Shown in pieces: positions 25,284-33,691 of a stretch of DNA of 64,000 nucleotides. The translations under genes and the position numbers were made by a program. The stretch's first letter is position 1; each line of letters begins with the position of its first letter. The notes below the pieces were generated by a model, which saw only the letters and a list, made by a program, of their open reading frames with translations, did not search any database and was not told the origin of the DNA. Source of the stretch: Micromonospora musae (lineage in GTDB: Bacteria > Actinomycetota > Actinomycetes > Mycobacteriales > Micromonosporaceae); NCBI RefSeq assembly GCF_003626635.1, contig NZ_RAZT01000012.1, positions 124,001 through 188,000 on the forward strand, given 5' to 3'.

Positions 25284-26213
25284 TCAGCGTCCGGGTACGA
25301 GCGTCACCGGTACGCGGACCAGGTTCACCCGGCTGCCGTCGTCGGCGGAGATCTCGTACACCTCGATCGTGCCGCGCTGCTCCCGGGGAACCCGCCAGGT
25401 CACCACCGCCCGGTAGTCGCCACGGCAGCCGGTGCCGCAGCTGGCCGTGGTGAAGGTGGTGGCGATCTCCCGGCCGCCCGCGTCGAGGACGCGCAGGCTC
25501 ACGGTCGCCTCGTACACGTCGGCGCTCCCGGCGACGGTCAACGGGCTGGTGACCCGTTGCCCCACGGCCGGCCCGGTCACCACGATGGGCGGGAGCAGGT
25601 CGCTGTAGTCGGCCCGGCCGACCGGACCGTCGGAGTCCGCGCTCGCCGGGTCGAAGCGCACCCGCCGCACCGTGGGGAACTGGGTGAGGGTCCAGACCAC
25701 CTGGGCCCGGCGTAGCCGCTCGGTCGTCGGGTCGCCGCCCGCCGTGGCGAGGCGGACGGTCGCGACGCCGTCGGCGATCCCGAGCGGCTCGGCGCCGCCG
25801 CCCAGGAGCGTGGTCATCCCCGTGGCCGCCTCGGCGTGGGTCGGCCCGACGGCCAGTTCGGTGAGCGCCAGCCGGGAGGTCGCCGGGGTGCCGGGACGGG
25901 TGCGCCGGGTCGGGGCCAGCCGCCCGTCCCGTACGAACCAGAGCTCGACGGTGATCGTGGCGGCCGAGGTCGGGGCGGCGGCCGGTGGCGTACCCGGTCG
26001 TGTCGGTCCGGCCGTGGTCGGCGCCGGGGTGGGACGGGGCGTCGCGACGGCGGGGCCGGTGGGGGTGGGTGTGGCGGCCGGCGGCGGTACGGCGGTCGGG
26101 GCCGGGCCGAGCGAGCCGGAGCGCGGCGGTGCGCAGGCAGGCAGCAGCAGGCCGGCCAGGAGCAGACCGGCCAGCGTGCGGCGGCCGGGCGAGCGGAGGC
26201 GGCCGGCCCTCAT
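25284..26213 (-). CDS. GerMN/Gmad2-domain lipoprotein
   Basis: 309 residues. The signal peptide ends in LLPACAPP (lipobox). A long Pro/Thr/Ala linker (about 30-85) leads to a GerMN-like domain (TITVELWFVRDGRLAPTRR..., LALTELAVGPT) and then a Gmad2 immunoglobulin-like domain (VTSPLTVAGSADVYEATVSLRVLDAGG). The gene overlaps the end of the sensor-kinase gene by 4 bases, so it is the third member of a two-component operon, recalling MtrA-MtrB-LpqB. LpqB has a different C-terminus (a propeller), so I do not call it LpqB. It probably modulates the kinase at the outer membrane face. Confidence 0.82.
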   Translation of the reverse strand: MRAGRLRSPGRRTLAGLLLAGLLLPACAPPRSGSLGPAPTAVPPPAATPTPTGPAVATPRPTPAPTTAGPTRPGTPPAAAPTSAATITVELWFVRDGRLAPTRRTRPGTPATSRLALTELAVGPTHAEAATGMTTLLGGGAEPLGIADGVATVRLATAGGDPTTERLRRAQVVWTLTQFPTVRRVRFDPASADSDGPVGRADYSDLLPPIVVTGPAVGQRVTSPLTVAGSADVYEATVSLRVLDAGGREIATTFTTASCGTGCRGDYRAVVTWRVPREQRGTIEVYEISADDGSRVNLVRVPVTLVPGR

Positions 26214-27640
26214 GGCGCGTCCTCGCGAACCCTCGTGCCGGCCTGCTCCGGCTCGGCAACGGGGCCGGCCGCGGGCAGGGCGAGCCGGAAGCGGGTGCCG
26301 AGGCCCGGCTCGCTGCGGACGGTCAGGCGCCCGCCGAGCAGCCGGGCGTTCTCCAGCGCGATCGCCAGCCCGAGGCCGCTGCCGGCACCCGCGCGGGCCG
26401 GGTCGACCTTGTAGAAGCGGTCGAAGAGGCGTGACAGATGTGCCGCGGGGATGCCCGGTCCCCGGTCCGTGACGTCGAAGAGCACCTCCGCCCCGTCCCG
26501 CTCGACGGTGGCCCGGATCTCGCCGCCGCCGTGCTCGACCGCGTTGCCCACCAGGTTGGCGAGGATCCGCTCGAGCCGGCGCGGGTCGGTGCGGAGTGCG
26601 ACGGCGCTGCCGGCGACCGTCACCCGGTCGGGCCAGCCCCTCGCCGCGACGAGGGCGTGCAGCAGGGCGAGCGGATCGACGGTGCCCATCGCCAGCGGTT
26701 CCTGGCCGGCGTCCAGCCGGGAGATCTCCATCAGCTCCTCGACCAGGCGGCGCAGCCGGATCACGTCGGCCACCAGCAGCTCGGCGGGGCGGCGCGCGCC
26801 GCCGGTGAGCTGGTCGGTGTGCTCGCGCAGCAGCGAGGCCGCGGCGACCAGGGCGGTCACCGGGGTACGCAGCTCGTGCGCGACGTCGGCGGTGAATCGC
26901 CGCTCCCGGGCCTGCGCCCGGGAGAGCGCCTCGATCTTCGCCTCGAGCGCCTCGGCCATGCTGTTGAAGGACGTCGCCCAGGCGCTGAACTCGTCGCGTC
27001 CGTGCACGGGCAGACGGGTGGCGAGCAGGCCCTCGGCGACGGCGCGCGCGGCCCGGCTCGCTCGGCCGACCGGTTCCAGGGTGCGCCGGGCCAGCGTGTG
27101 CCCGATCCCGGCGGCGGTGAGCACGACCAGCGCCCAGCCGACCAGTAGCGCGTTGCGGAGCTGGTCGAGGTCGCGGTGCAGCTCCTCCTCGGCGGTGACC
27201 ACGTACAGCTCGTCGGTGGAGCCGGGGATCCGGCCGCCGACCACGAGCAGCCGCGGCCGGACGGGTGGGGTCGAGCGCTCGTACCCCAGCTCTCCGGCGG
27301 CGACGGTGGTCCGCAGCGTCGGTCCGAGCACCGGTGCGTACGCCGGGTTGGAGGCCTGGACGTCCGTGCCGCCGGTCAGCAGCACGTGCCGGCCGCTCCC
27401 CTCGAAGCTGCGCAGCAGCTCGGCCCGGCGCTGCTCGGTCAACGGCTGGAACTGCCCGGCGAGGACGAGTTGGTAGCGGACGTCGGCCGCGGCCTGCTGC
27501 ACGGACGCGTCCAGCCGGGACTGGCGCAGCAGCAGGTAGGAGCCGCCGGCGAGGGATCCGGCGGAGACTCCGGCCACGACGACGAACGCGACGGTCAGCC
27601 GGCGTCTGAGCCGGCCCGGGCGTACGTGATCCGCTGCCAT
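26210..27640 (-). CDS. Sensor histidine kinase
   Basis: 476 residues. Two membrane segments (about 15-38 and 161-183) flank an extracellular sensor region. Then come a HAMP domain, the HisKA box ADVAHELRTP (His255) and an ATPase domain with LVGNAVEHGGG (N box), DRGPGIP (G1) and GSGLGLAIA (G2). ATG 27640 lies 7 bases after the stop of the response-regulator gene. The kinase would sense an envelope signal and phosphorylate the partner regulator. Confidence 0.9.
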   Translation of the reverse strand: MAADHVRPGRLRRRLTVAFVVVAGVSAGSLAGGSYLLLRQSRLDASVQQAAADVRYQLVLAGQFQPLTEQRRAELLRSFEGSGRHVLLTGGTDVQASNPAYAPVLGPTLRTTVAAGELGYERSTPPVRPRLLVVGGRIPGSTDELYVVTAEEELHRDLDQLRNALLVGWALVVLTAAGIGHTLARRTLEPVGRASRAARAVAEGLLATRLPVHGRDEFSAWATSFNSMAEALEAKIEALSRAQARERRFTADVAHELRTPVTALVAAASLLREHTDQLTGGARRPAELLVADVIRLRRLVEELMEISRLDAGQEPLAMGTVDPLALLHALVAARGWPDRVTVAGSAVALRTDPRRLERILANLVGNAVEHGGGEIRATVERDGAEVLFDVTDRGPGIPAAHLSRLFDRFYKVDPARAGAGSGLGLAIALENARLLGGRLTVRSEPGLGTRFRLALPAAGPVAEPEQAGTRVREDAP

Positions 27641-27647
27641 CGCGCGG

Positions 27648-28331
27648 TCACCCCGTCGACATCTTGTAGCCGGCGCCGCGTACGGTGCGGACCAGCCGGG
27701 GGTGGGCGGGGTCGTCCTCGATCTTCGCGCGCAGCCGCTGAACGGCCACGTCGACGAGGCGGGAGTCACCGAGGTAGCTGTGGTTCCACACCCGGTCGAG
27801 CAGCAGCTCGCGGGTGAAGACCTGACCGGGGCGGCGGGCCAGCTCCAGCAGGAGACGGAACTCCGTCGCGGTCAGCGGCAGTTCCCGTCCGGCCTTGCGG
27901 ACGACGAAGCCGGCCGGGTCGATCTCCAGCCCGCCGATGGTGAGGACGGTCCGCTCGGCCGGGGTGGTGGCCCGGCGGAGCACCGACCGGACGCGCGCCA
28001 CCAGCTCGGGCAGGTCGAACGGTTTGCGGAGGTAGTCGTCGGCGCCGCACTCCAGGCCGACGACCACGTCGATGGTGTCGGTGCGCGCGGTGAGCATGAG
28101 GATCGGCACGGCGCTGGTGCGGCGGACCTCCCGGCAGACCTCGAGTCCGTCGAGGCCGGGGAGCATGACGTCGAGCACGATCAGGTCGACGGGCTGCGCC
28201 CGCCAGGCGGTGAGCGCTTCGCGGCCGTCGACGGCGGTGGTGACCCGGAATCCGGCCCGGCGGAGTCCGAGGGCGGTGACCTCCCGGATGGAGGCATCGT
28301 CCTCGACCACCAGCAGGCGGCCCTCCATCAT
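27648..28331 (-). CDS. Response regulator, OmpR/PhoB family
   Basis: 227 residues. The receiver domain has the acidic pair EDD (10-12), the phosphorylation site Asp54 (LDVMLPG) and Lys103 (RKPFD). The C-terminal winged helix (LTATEFRLLLELARRPGQVFTRELLL..., VDVAVQRLRAKIE) is OmpR type. It heads the operon with the kinase and the GerMN-like lipoprotein. It is similar in type to CseB or MtrA regulators of envelope stress, but the sequence alone does not decide which. It starts 49 bases after a terminator that ends the upstream unit. Confidence 0.92.
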   Translation of the reverse strand: MMEGRLLVVEDDASIREVTALGLRRAGFRVTTAVDGREALTAWRAQPVDLIVLDVMLPGLDGLEVCREVRRTSAVPILMLTARTDTIDVVVGLECGADDYLRKPFDLPELVARVRSVLRRATTPAERTVLTIGGLEIDPAGFVVRKAGRELPLTATEFRLLLELARRPGQVFTRELLLDRVWNHSYLGDSRLVDVAVQRLRAKIEDDPAHPRLVRTVRGAGYKMSTG

Positions 28332-28380
28332 CCGAGCCTAGCGCCGCCGCTCGCCTCGTCGACCTGCCCCGACGGACGAT

Positions 28381-28412
28381 GTGGAGGGCCCGGCCGGGCT
28401 CGGGCCCTCCAC
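28381..28412. terminator. Terminator of the AMIN-like gene
   Basis: GTGGAGGGCCCG (28381-28392) pairs perfectly with CGGGCCCTCCAC (28401-28412). It lies 13 bases after the stop of the AMIN-like gene on the minus strand. Confidence 0.8.
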
Positions 28413-28424
28413 CGTGCGGACGGT

Positions 28425-29009
28425 TCACGACTGCCACTGGTGGGCGACGTCGAGCACGATCCGGCTGTGCGTGCCGGGGCCGTCCAGGACGAAGACCCGG
28501 AACGGCAGCCGGGCCCGCACCCCGACCGCGAACGTGGTGTAGCCCTCGAAGCTGCCTCCGAAGACCACGTCGCGCAGCGTCCGGTGGCGCAGCACGATCG
28601 CCGCGTGCTCGCCGACCCGGTACGGGACGGTGGCGAGGTGCTCGTCGTCGTACGCGGGCGCCTGGAGGGAGACCCGCAGCAGCGCGTCGCCGGCGGTGTA
28701 CGGCGAAAGGGCGAGCCCTTCACCCTCGGTCCACGTCTCGCCGTAGCCGACCGTGTAGCCGGTCACCGGGCCGGCGAACTCGAACACCACCCGGTCGAAG
28801 CAGTCGTGGCGGCCGGTGCGTACCTCGATCAGTGGGTCCGTGCTGAGCGTGCCGGCCGCCTTCGGGCCGCTGCCCCAGGTGATCCCGCAGTACGGTGCGG
28901 TGGTCTTCGCCGCTCGGCTCGTCGTCGTGGCGGCGGTGCCGGTGCTCCCGCCCGCCATCAGCGCGGCGGTCAGGACGGCCAGTACCACCAGTGTGTTCCT
29001 GATCCTCAT
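28425..29009 (-). CDS. Secreted AMIN-like domain protein
   Basis: 194 residues. A signal peptide (about 1-26) is followed by APYCGITWGSGPKAAG, VRTGRHDCFDRVVFEFAG and a beta-rich body ending GTHSRIVLDVAHQW. This matches the actinobacterial AMIN-like secreted family, thought to bind cell-wall material. Two Cys (one in YCGI, one in HDCF) may form a disulphide. It is monocistronic and lies upstream of the two-component operon on the same strand. Confidence 0.78.
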   Translation of the reverse strand: MRIRNTLVVLAVLTAALMAGGSTGTAATTTSRAAKTTAPYCGITWGSGPKAAGTLSTDPLIEVRTGRHDCFDRVVFEFAGPVTGYTVGYGETWTEGEGLALSPYTAGDALLRVSLQAPAYDDEHLATVPYRVGEHAAIVLRHRTLRDVVFGGSFEGYTTFAVGVRARLPFRVFVLDGPGTHSRIVLDVAHQWQS

Positions 29010-29166
29010 CGTCGTCTCCCCTCACTGCCTCCTCGGCCGGCGGTCACCGGCTCCGTCGCCGGTGTTCCCGCCTCGACGTCGACGGTCGGCCGGCGATGCC
29101 ACGGCAGCTTCGCCGCGTGGTAACAGCCGAGTTACAGCGCGCCGGAGGTGAGCCCGCCGGCCGCGC

Positions 29167-29208
29167 CCGTTATGACGGATCCGTTATGACGGATCCGTTA
29201 TGACGGAC
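29167..29208. repeat. Three tandem 14-bp repeats (operator-like)
   Basis: CCGTTATGACGGAT occurs three times head to tail (29167-29180, 29181-29194, 29195-29208; the last ends in C). Across each junction ATCCGT...ACGGAT makes a palindrome. The array is 77 bases upstream of the protease gene at 29285 and within the 275-base gap to the divergent AMIN-like gene. It looks like a multi-site binding place for a dimeric regulator. Confidence 0.7.
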
Positions 29209-29284
29209 ATCGCCGTACGTCGATCTAACATTCACGTACATCGATGGATGGCGGCGCTGCCGCCGGGAACCAGGGGAGTGCGTG

Positions 29285-30466
29285 ATGTTCCGACGACAGC
29301 TGCTACGCGCGGCGGTGTCCGCGCTGGTGGGCGTCCTCGCGGTGGCCGGGGTGCAGGTCGCCACCGGTGCGGGGGCCTCCGCCGTACGCACCGTCTACTA
29401 CGACGCCAGCCGGACCGGTGAGTTCCGGACCAACTTCGACCAGGCCGCGCAGATCTGGAACAGTCGGGTCAGCACCGTCCGGCTGCTGCCGGGGACCCCG
29501 GCCACCATCACCGTCTACGTCGACGACGGCTGGCCCCGGGCTCAGGTGACCGGTCTCGGCTCGGGCCGGATCTGGATGGGCCGCACCGCCGTCAACCAGG
29601 GTTACCACCGCACCCGCATCGCCACCCACGAGTTCGGGCACATCCTCGGCCTGCCCGACCGCCGCACCGGGCTCTGCTCGGACCTGATGTCGGGCAGCAG
29701 CGCCCCCGTGTCGTGCACCAACGCCGTCCCCAACTCGGCCGAGTCGAGCCGGGTCAACCAGCTCTTCGCCGGCGGCCGGTCCGCGCCGGCCGGGACGACG
29801 TACACCTGGGACGGGGCGGGCGACGTCGCGCCGCTGGTGGTCGGCGGCCGGCCGGCCAGCGAGAACTACTCCTTCCTGGTCTACCTCTCCGGCTGCACCG
29901 GCTCACTGATCAAGGCCAACTGGGCGGTCACCGCGAAGCACTGCCCGACCCCGTCCTCCGTACGGGTGGGCAGCACCAACCGCACCAGTGGCGGCACGGT
30001 CGTCGGCGTGAGCAGAGCGGTCAACCACCCGAGCATCGACGTCAAGCTGCTGCAGCTGTCCGGCTCGGTGGGTCACGCTCCCGCCCCGATCCCCACCAGC
30101 TCCGGCGCGGTCGGTACGGCCACCCGGATCATCGGCTGGGGTCAGACCTGCCCGACCCGGGGCTGCGGTTCCGCGCCGAGCATCGCGTACGAGCTGGACA
30201 CCTCGATCGTGTCCGACAGCCGCTGCCTCGGCATCAACGGGCCGTACGAGATCTGCACCAACAACACCAACGGCAACTCCGGCGCGTGCTACGGCGACTC
30301 GGGCGGCCCGCAGGTGCGCCGGGTCAACGGAGTGTGGAGCCTGATCGGCGCCACCAGTCGGGCCGGTAACAACAATCCGACCTGCGCCACGGGTCCGTCC
30401 GTCTACGGCGACCTGACGGCGATCCGGAGCTGGATCAACACCCAGGTCGGTGGCCTGCCGTCCTGA
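29285..30466 (+). CDS. Secreted snapalysin (M7)-trypsin (S1) fusion protease
   Basis: 393 residues. After a signal peptide (1-33) the first domain (about 35-160) is snapalysin-like, with the M7 zinc motif HEFGHILGLPD (His115, His119, Asp125) and the pattern YYDASRTGEF. The second domain (about 180-390) is a trypsin-type protease with VTAKHC (His219), HPSIDVKLLQL (Asp252) and GDSGGP (Ser339). Two complete active sites in one secreted polypeptide are unusual. Snapalysins are normally short single-domain enzymes. ATG 29285 is preferred over GTG 29282 because GGGGAG (29272-29277) is 7 bases upstream. Three tandem operator-like repeats precede the gene. Confidence 0.88.
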   Translation: MFRRQLLRAAVSALVGVLAVAGVQVATGAGASAVRTVYYDASRTGEFRTNFDQAAQIWNSRVSTVRLLPGTPATITVYVDDGWPRAQVTGLGSGRIWMGRTAVNQGYHRTRIATHEFGHILGLPDRRTGLCSDLMSGSSAPVSCTNAVPNSAESSRVNQLFAGGRSAPAGTTYTWDGAGDVAPLVVGGRPASENYSFLVYLSGCTGSLIKANWAVTAKHCPTPSSVRVGSTNRTSGGTVVGVSRAVNHPSIDVKLLQLSGSVGHAPAPIPTSSGAVGTATRIIGWGQTCPTRGCGSAPSIAYELDTSIVSDSRCLGINGPYEICTNNTNGNSGACYGDSGGPQVRRVNGVWSLIGATSRAGNNNPTCATGPSVYGDLTAIRSWINTQVGGLPS

Positions 30467-30622
30467 CCGGACAGTACAAACCGGATGATGGGGGGCGTCG
30501 CCACGACGTCCCCCGCATCCGCGCGGAGAGTGGTCGACGGAGGGTCGCCGTACGGGGGAATCCCGGGCGTCCGCAGTGTGCGGTAGCGTGCCTCCCATAT
30601 CGAACCCTCCCGAGGTGAACCC

Positions 30623-31318
30623 ATGCGTGTGGTGGCCGCGCTCGCCCTGACTCTCGCGATGGCGCCCGCGCCGCAGCCGTCGACGTCCCCATCGGTGCCC
30701 AGCGGCCTGCTGGGCGGTCTGGTGGCTGGGCTGGGAGACCTGGTGGACGGCCTGCTGGGCGCGGGCGACGACCCGACCGCCCCGCCGACCACCCCGCCGA
30801 CCACCCCGCCCTCCGATCCGCCGTCGGTGGCCCCGACGACGCCGGGCCCGTCCGTCACGTCGGTTCCCGTGCCCGGTCCGATCGTCCCCTCGGTGGCGGT
30901 GCCGAGTGACGCCCGTCCGAACGGCCTGCCGGGCCGCGTGGTGCGCCCCGGTGGCGACGGTGGGCCCGACGTCGTGGTGACCGTCGTGCCGCAGCCCGCG
31001 GGTGCGCCCGAGGTGGCACCGTCCACCTCGGAGAGTCTCGCGGTGCCGACCGTCGTCCGGACCGACCCGGTGCTGCGCTGGGCCGCGCTGCTCTTCTCCA
31101 TCGGTGTCCTGGCGCTGCCGGTGGTCCTGCTCGTGCGGCGGCGCCCGGCGCCTGCCGACGTGGCACCGGCCCCGGTGCCGGCCCGCGGCGGCCCCGTGCC
31201 GCCCGGGCCGGACGAGGGCACCGAGAACGTGACCAGGCTTCCCACGAACCTGAATGCGATCTACGAGCTGGGCCGCCTCGACGAGCGGCTCGCCCAGGAG
31301 CGCGAGCGCCGCTCCTGA
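30623..31318 (+). CDS. Pro/Thr-rich single-pass membrane protein, unknown
   Basis: 231 residues. A short signal-like N-terminus, then a long low-complexity stretch (PPTTPPTTPPSDPPS...) and one membrane segment (about 151-172, WAALLFSIGVLALPVVLLV) followed by RRR and a cytosolic tail ending LDERLAQERERRS. This gives an outside-facing disordered arm and an inside basic tail, as in wall-spanning actinobacterial proteins. No domain is recognised. It stands alone after the protease gene. Confidence 0.7.
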   Translation: MRVVAALALTLAMAPAPQPSTSPSVPSGLLGGLVAGLGDLVDGLLGAGDDPTAPPTTPPTTPPSDPPSVAPTTPGPSVTSVPVPGPIVPSVAVPSDARPNGLPGRVVRPGGDGGPDVVVTVVPQPAGAPEVAPSTSESLAVPTVVRTDPVLRWAALLFSIGVLALPVVLLVRRRPAPADVAPAPVPARGGPVPPGPDEGTENVTRLPTNLNAIYELGRLDERLAQERERRS

Positions 31319-31560
31319 GCCGCGCGCCCGGGGCTGATCGAGGCGGTTCCCGCGGGAGCGCTCCGGCCTGAACGGTCGGGCTCGACCTCGGCGTGCCCGG
31401 ATCGATGAGCCACCTGCGGCGCGGTCGCGTGCGCCGGGGCGAGCCGCGTGGTCTCCCGTCGCTCGGTCGTCCAGCTCATCCGTAATTGCGGCGAAATGTC
31501 GGTCCCCTGGTCCTTTGGCGCTTCCCGGTCGGATCGACGTCGGCGCTGGTCACGGCGGTT

Positions 31561-31672
31561 GGAAACGTTTTCGTAACGAGCCCTTGACCTCTCGGCAAAG
31601 CCGGGGGCAGACTCCCCGGAAACGTTTACAGCGATCGGGCGGAGGTACGGTACGTGGGTCGTAAACGTTTAC
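31561..31672 (+). promoter_or_regulatory. Three LacI-type operators before and inside the lacI start
   Basis: GGAAACGTTTTC (31561-31572), GGAAACGTTTAC (31618-31629) and the perfect palindrome GTAAACGTTTAC (31661-31672) are LacI-family operators with the AAACGTTT core. The third lies inside the coding region, codons 3-6 of the LacI gene that starts at 31654. This arrangement implies tight autoregulation of the whole operon. The rest of the 335-base gap upstream (31319-31560) shows nothing else I can name. Confidence 0.8.
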
Positions 31673-32757
31673 AAGAGCCGGCGGACGGCCGACCAACGGT
31701 CCACACCGTGGCCGCCCGCGCCGGCGTCTCCATCGCGTCCGCCTCCCGCGTCCTCAACGGCGTCGGCGGCAGCCCGGAGACCATCCGCAAGGTGCGCGCC
31801 GCGGCCGCTGAGGTGGGGTACGTCCCGAACGCGATCGCCCGCTCGCTGCAGTCCCAGCGCACCGGCCTGGTGGCGCTCGCCGTCGAGGACATCGGCAACC
31901 CGGTCTACGTGGAGATGATGCGGGCCATCGAGGCCGTGGTCGCCTCGTCCGGCCGGCAACTCGTGGTGCACGCCACCGGCGGGCGGATCGACAACGAGAT
32001 GACCCTGCTGCGCCGGCTCGCCAACCGCTACGTCGACGGGATGATCATCTCGCCGATCCGGGTGACCGACGACCACCTCGGCGCACTGGTCGGCAGCCCG
32101 GTGCCGGTGGTGGTCGTCGGCCAACTCGGTGCCGACGCCCCGGTCGACAACGTACGCACCGACTCCCGGCACGGCGTCGCGCTCGCCGTCGACCACCTGC
32201 TCGCCATCGGCCGACGCCGGATCGGCTTCGTGAACGGGCCGCTCGACACCGTCCCGGGTGCCGCCCGGGACGCCGGCTTCCGCGCCGCGCTGGCCCGACA
32301 CGGCATCGAACTCGACGAGGACCTCGTCGAGGTCGGCGACTTCCAGTACGCCGCCGGCCGCGCCGCCGCCGTACGACTGCTCGCCCGGGCCGCGCCGGAC
32401 GCGCTGGTCTGCGCCAACGACCTCATCGCGGTCGGCGCCCTGCACGCGTTGCTCGCCACCGGCCGGCGGGTGCCCCAGGACGTCGCGCTGATCGGCATGG
32501 ACGACACCGAACTCGCCCAGATGATGTTCCCCCAGCTCTCCAGCGTCTCCCTCGGTTCGGCCGAGCGCGGTCGTCGCGCCGCCGAACTGCTGCTGCAGCG
32601 CATCGCCGACCCGGCCCTGCCGCCCCGGCGCGAGCAGGTGCAGCCCAGCCTCGCCGTCCGCGCCTCCAGCGCCGCGACGCCACCGTCCCCCCGGCCGAGC
32701 GCCGACCCGTTCGAGCCCACGCCCGCCCACCCGTACCGCGAAGGGGTGACCTCATGA
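31654..32757 (+). CDS. LacI-family regulator heading the ADP-ribosylglycohydrolase operon
   Basis: 367 residues. The DNA-binding segment VHTVAARAGVSIASASRVLNG is preceded by a 16-residue basic extension, and the ligand domain follows (VALAVEDIGNPVYVEMM, VGQLGADAPVDNV, RRRIGFVNGP, VCANDLIAVGAL, IGMDDTELA). GTG 31654 has GGAGG 8 bases upstream. An operator overlaps its first codons. It overlaps the first permease gene by four bases (ATGA), so regulator and transporter are translated together. Confidence 0.9.
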   Translation: MGRKRLQEPADGRPTVHTVAARAGVSIASASRVLNGVGGSPETIRKVRAAAAEVGYVPNAIARSLQSQRTGLVALAVEDIGNPVYVEMMRAIEAVVASSGRQLVVHATGGRIDNEMTLLRRLANRYVDGMIISPIRVTDDHLGALVGSPVPVVVVGQLGADAPVDNVRTDSRHGVALAVDHLLAIGRRRIGFVNGPLDTVPGAARDAGFRAALARHGIELDEDLVEVGDFQYAAGRAAAVRLLARAAPDALVCANDLIAVGALHALLATGRRVPQDVALIGMDDTELAQMMFPQLSSVSLGSAERGRRAAELLLQRIADPALPPRREQVQPSLAVRASSAATPPSPRPSADPFEPTPAHPYREGVTS

Positions 32758-33689
32758 CCACGCTGGCCGAACGCTCCGACGTCGAACGCGGCGGGCGATC
32801 CCGTCGGTCGGGTCGCGCCCGCTCCGACCGGACCGCCGTCTACCTGCTGCTGCTGCCGTCGCTGCTGCCGATCCTGGTGCTGTCGGTCTTCCCGCTGCTG
32901 CGCGGCATCTACCTCGGTTTCACCGACGCCCGGGCCGGACGCAACGTCGAGGTCAACTTCACCGGCCTGGAGAACTACCGGCAGCTGCTCGGCGACGAGC
33001 TGTTCTGGAACTCGTTCAAGATCGGTCTGCTCTGGGCCTTCGGGGTGACCGCGCTCCAGTTCGTGCTCGCCCTCGGGCTGGCCCTGCTGCTCAACCAGCA
33101 GCTGCGGTTCCGGGGAGTGGCGCGGGTGCTCTCCGTGGTGCCGTGGGCGATGCCCCCGGTCGTGGTCGGCATCCTCTGGAAGCTCGTCTACCACCCGGAC
33201 GCCGGTCTGCTGAACGAGTTCCTCTACCGCATCGGCGCCGACGGGCTGCGCGCCAACTGGCTCGGCGACTTCAGCACGGCACTGCCCGCGGTGATCATCG
33301 TCGGGGTCTGGGCCGGTATGCCGCAGACCACCGTCGTGCTGCTCGCCGGGTTGCAGGGTGTCGGCCGCGAGCTGCACGAAGCCGCGGCGGTCGACGGCGC
33401 CAGCGCCTGGCACCGGTTCCGGCACGTCACCCTGCCCGCCCTGGCCCCGGTCATCGTCGCGATCACCTCGCTGGACTTCATCTGGAACTTCAACTCGTTC
33501 GGCCTGGTCTACGTGCTGACGGCGGGCGGCCCGGGTGGCAAGACGATGCTGCCGATGCTCTTCGCCTACGAGGAGGCGTTCCGCTACGGCAACTACGGCT
33601 ACGCGGCCGCGCTCGGCAACGCCATGGTCGTGATCATCGTGGCGCTGCTCGCCATCTATCTCCGCCGTCGCATGAGGGAGGCGAACTAG
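32754..33689 (+). CDS. Sugar ABC transporter permease 1
   Basis: 311 residues, six membrane segments after a basic cytosolic N-terminus. The EAA loop is ELHEAAAVDGASAWHRFRHV. The ATG overlaps the LacI stop (ATGA). As in the first transporter of this window there is no ATPase gene in the operon, so a shared MsiK-like ATPase must serve it. The ligand is unknown, but the downstream enzymes suggest a ribosylated or other glycosidic compound. Confidence 0.92.
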   Translation: MTTLAERSDVERGGRSRRSGRARSDRTAVYLLLLPSLLPILVLSVFPLLRGIYLGFTDARAGRNVEVNFTGLENYRQLLGDELFWNSFKIGLLWAFGVTALQFVLALGLALLLNQQLRFRGVARVLSVVPWAMPPVVVGILWKLVYHPDAGLLNEFLYRIGADGLRANWLGDFSTALPAVIIVGVWAGMPQTTVVLLAGLQGVGRELHEAAAVDGASAWHRFRHVTLPALAPVIVAITSLDFIWNFNSFGLVYVLTAGGPGGKTMLPMLFAYEEAFRYGNYGYAAALGNAMVVIIVALLAIYLRRRMREAN

Positions 33690-33691
33690 TC

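Noticed and set aside
25284..28331. Naming the two-component operon mtrA-mtrB-lpqB or cseB-cseC
   Set aside because: Gene order recalls both, but the lipoprotein lacks the LpqB propeller and no sigE lies nearby, so no symbol was given.
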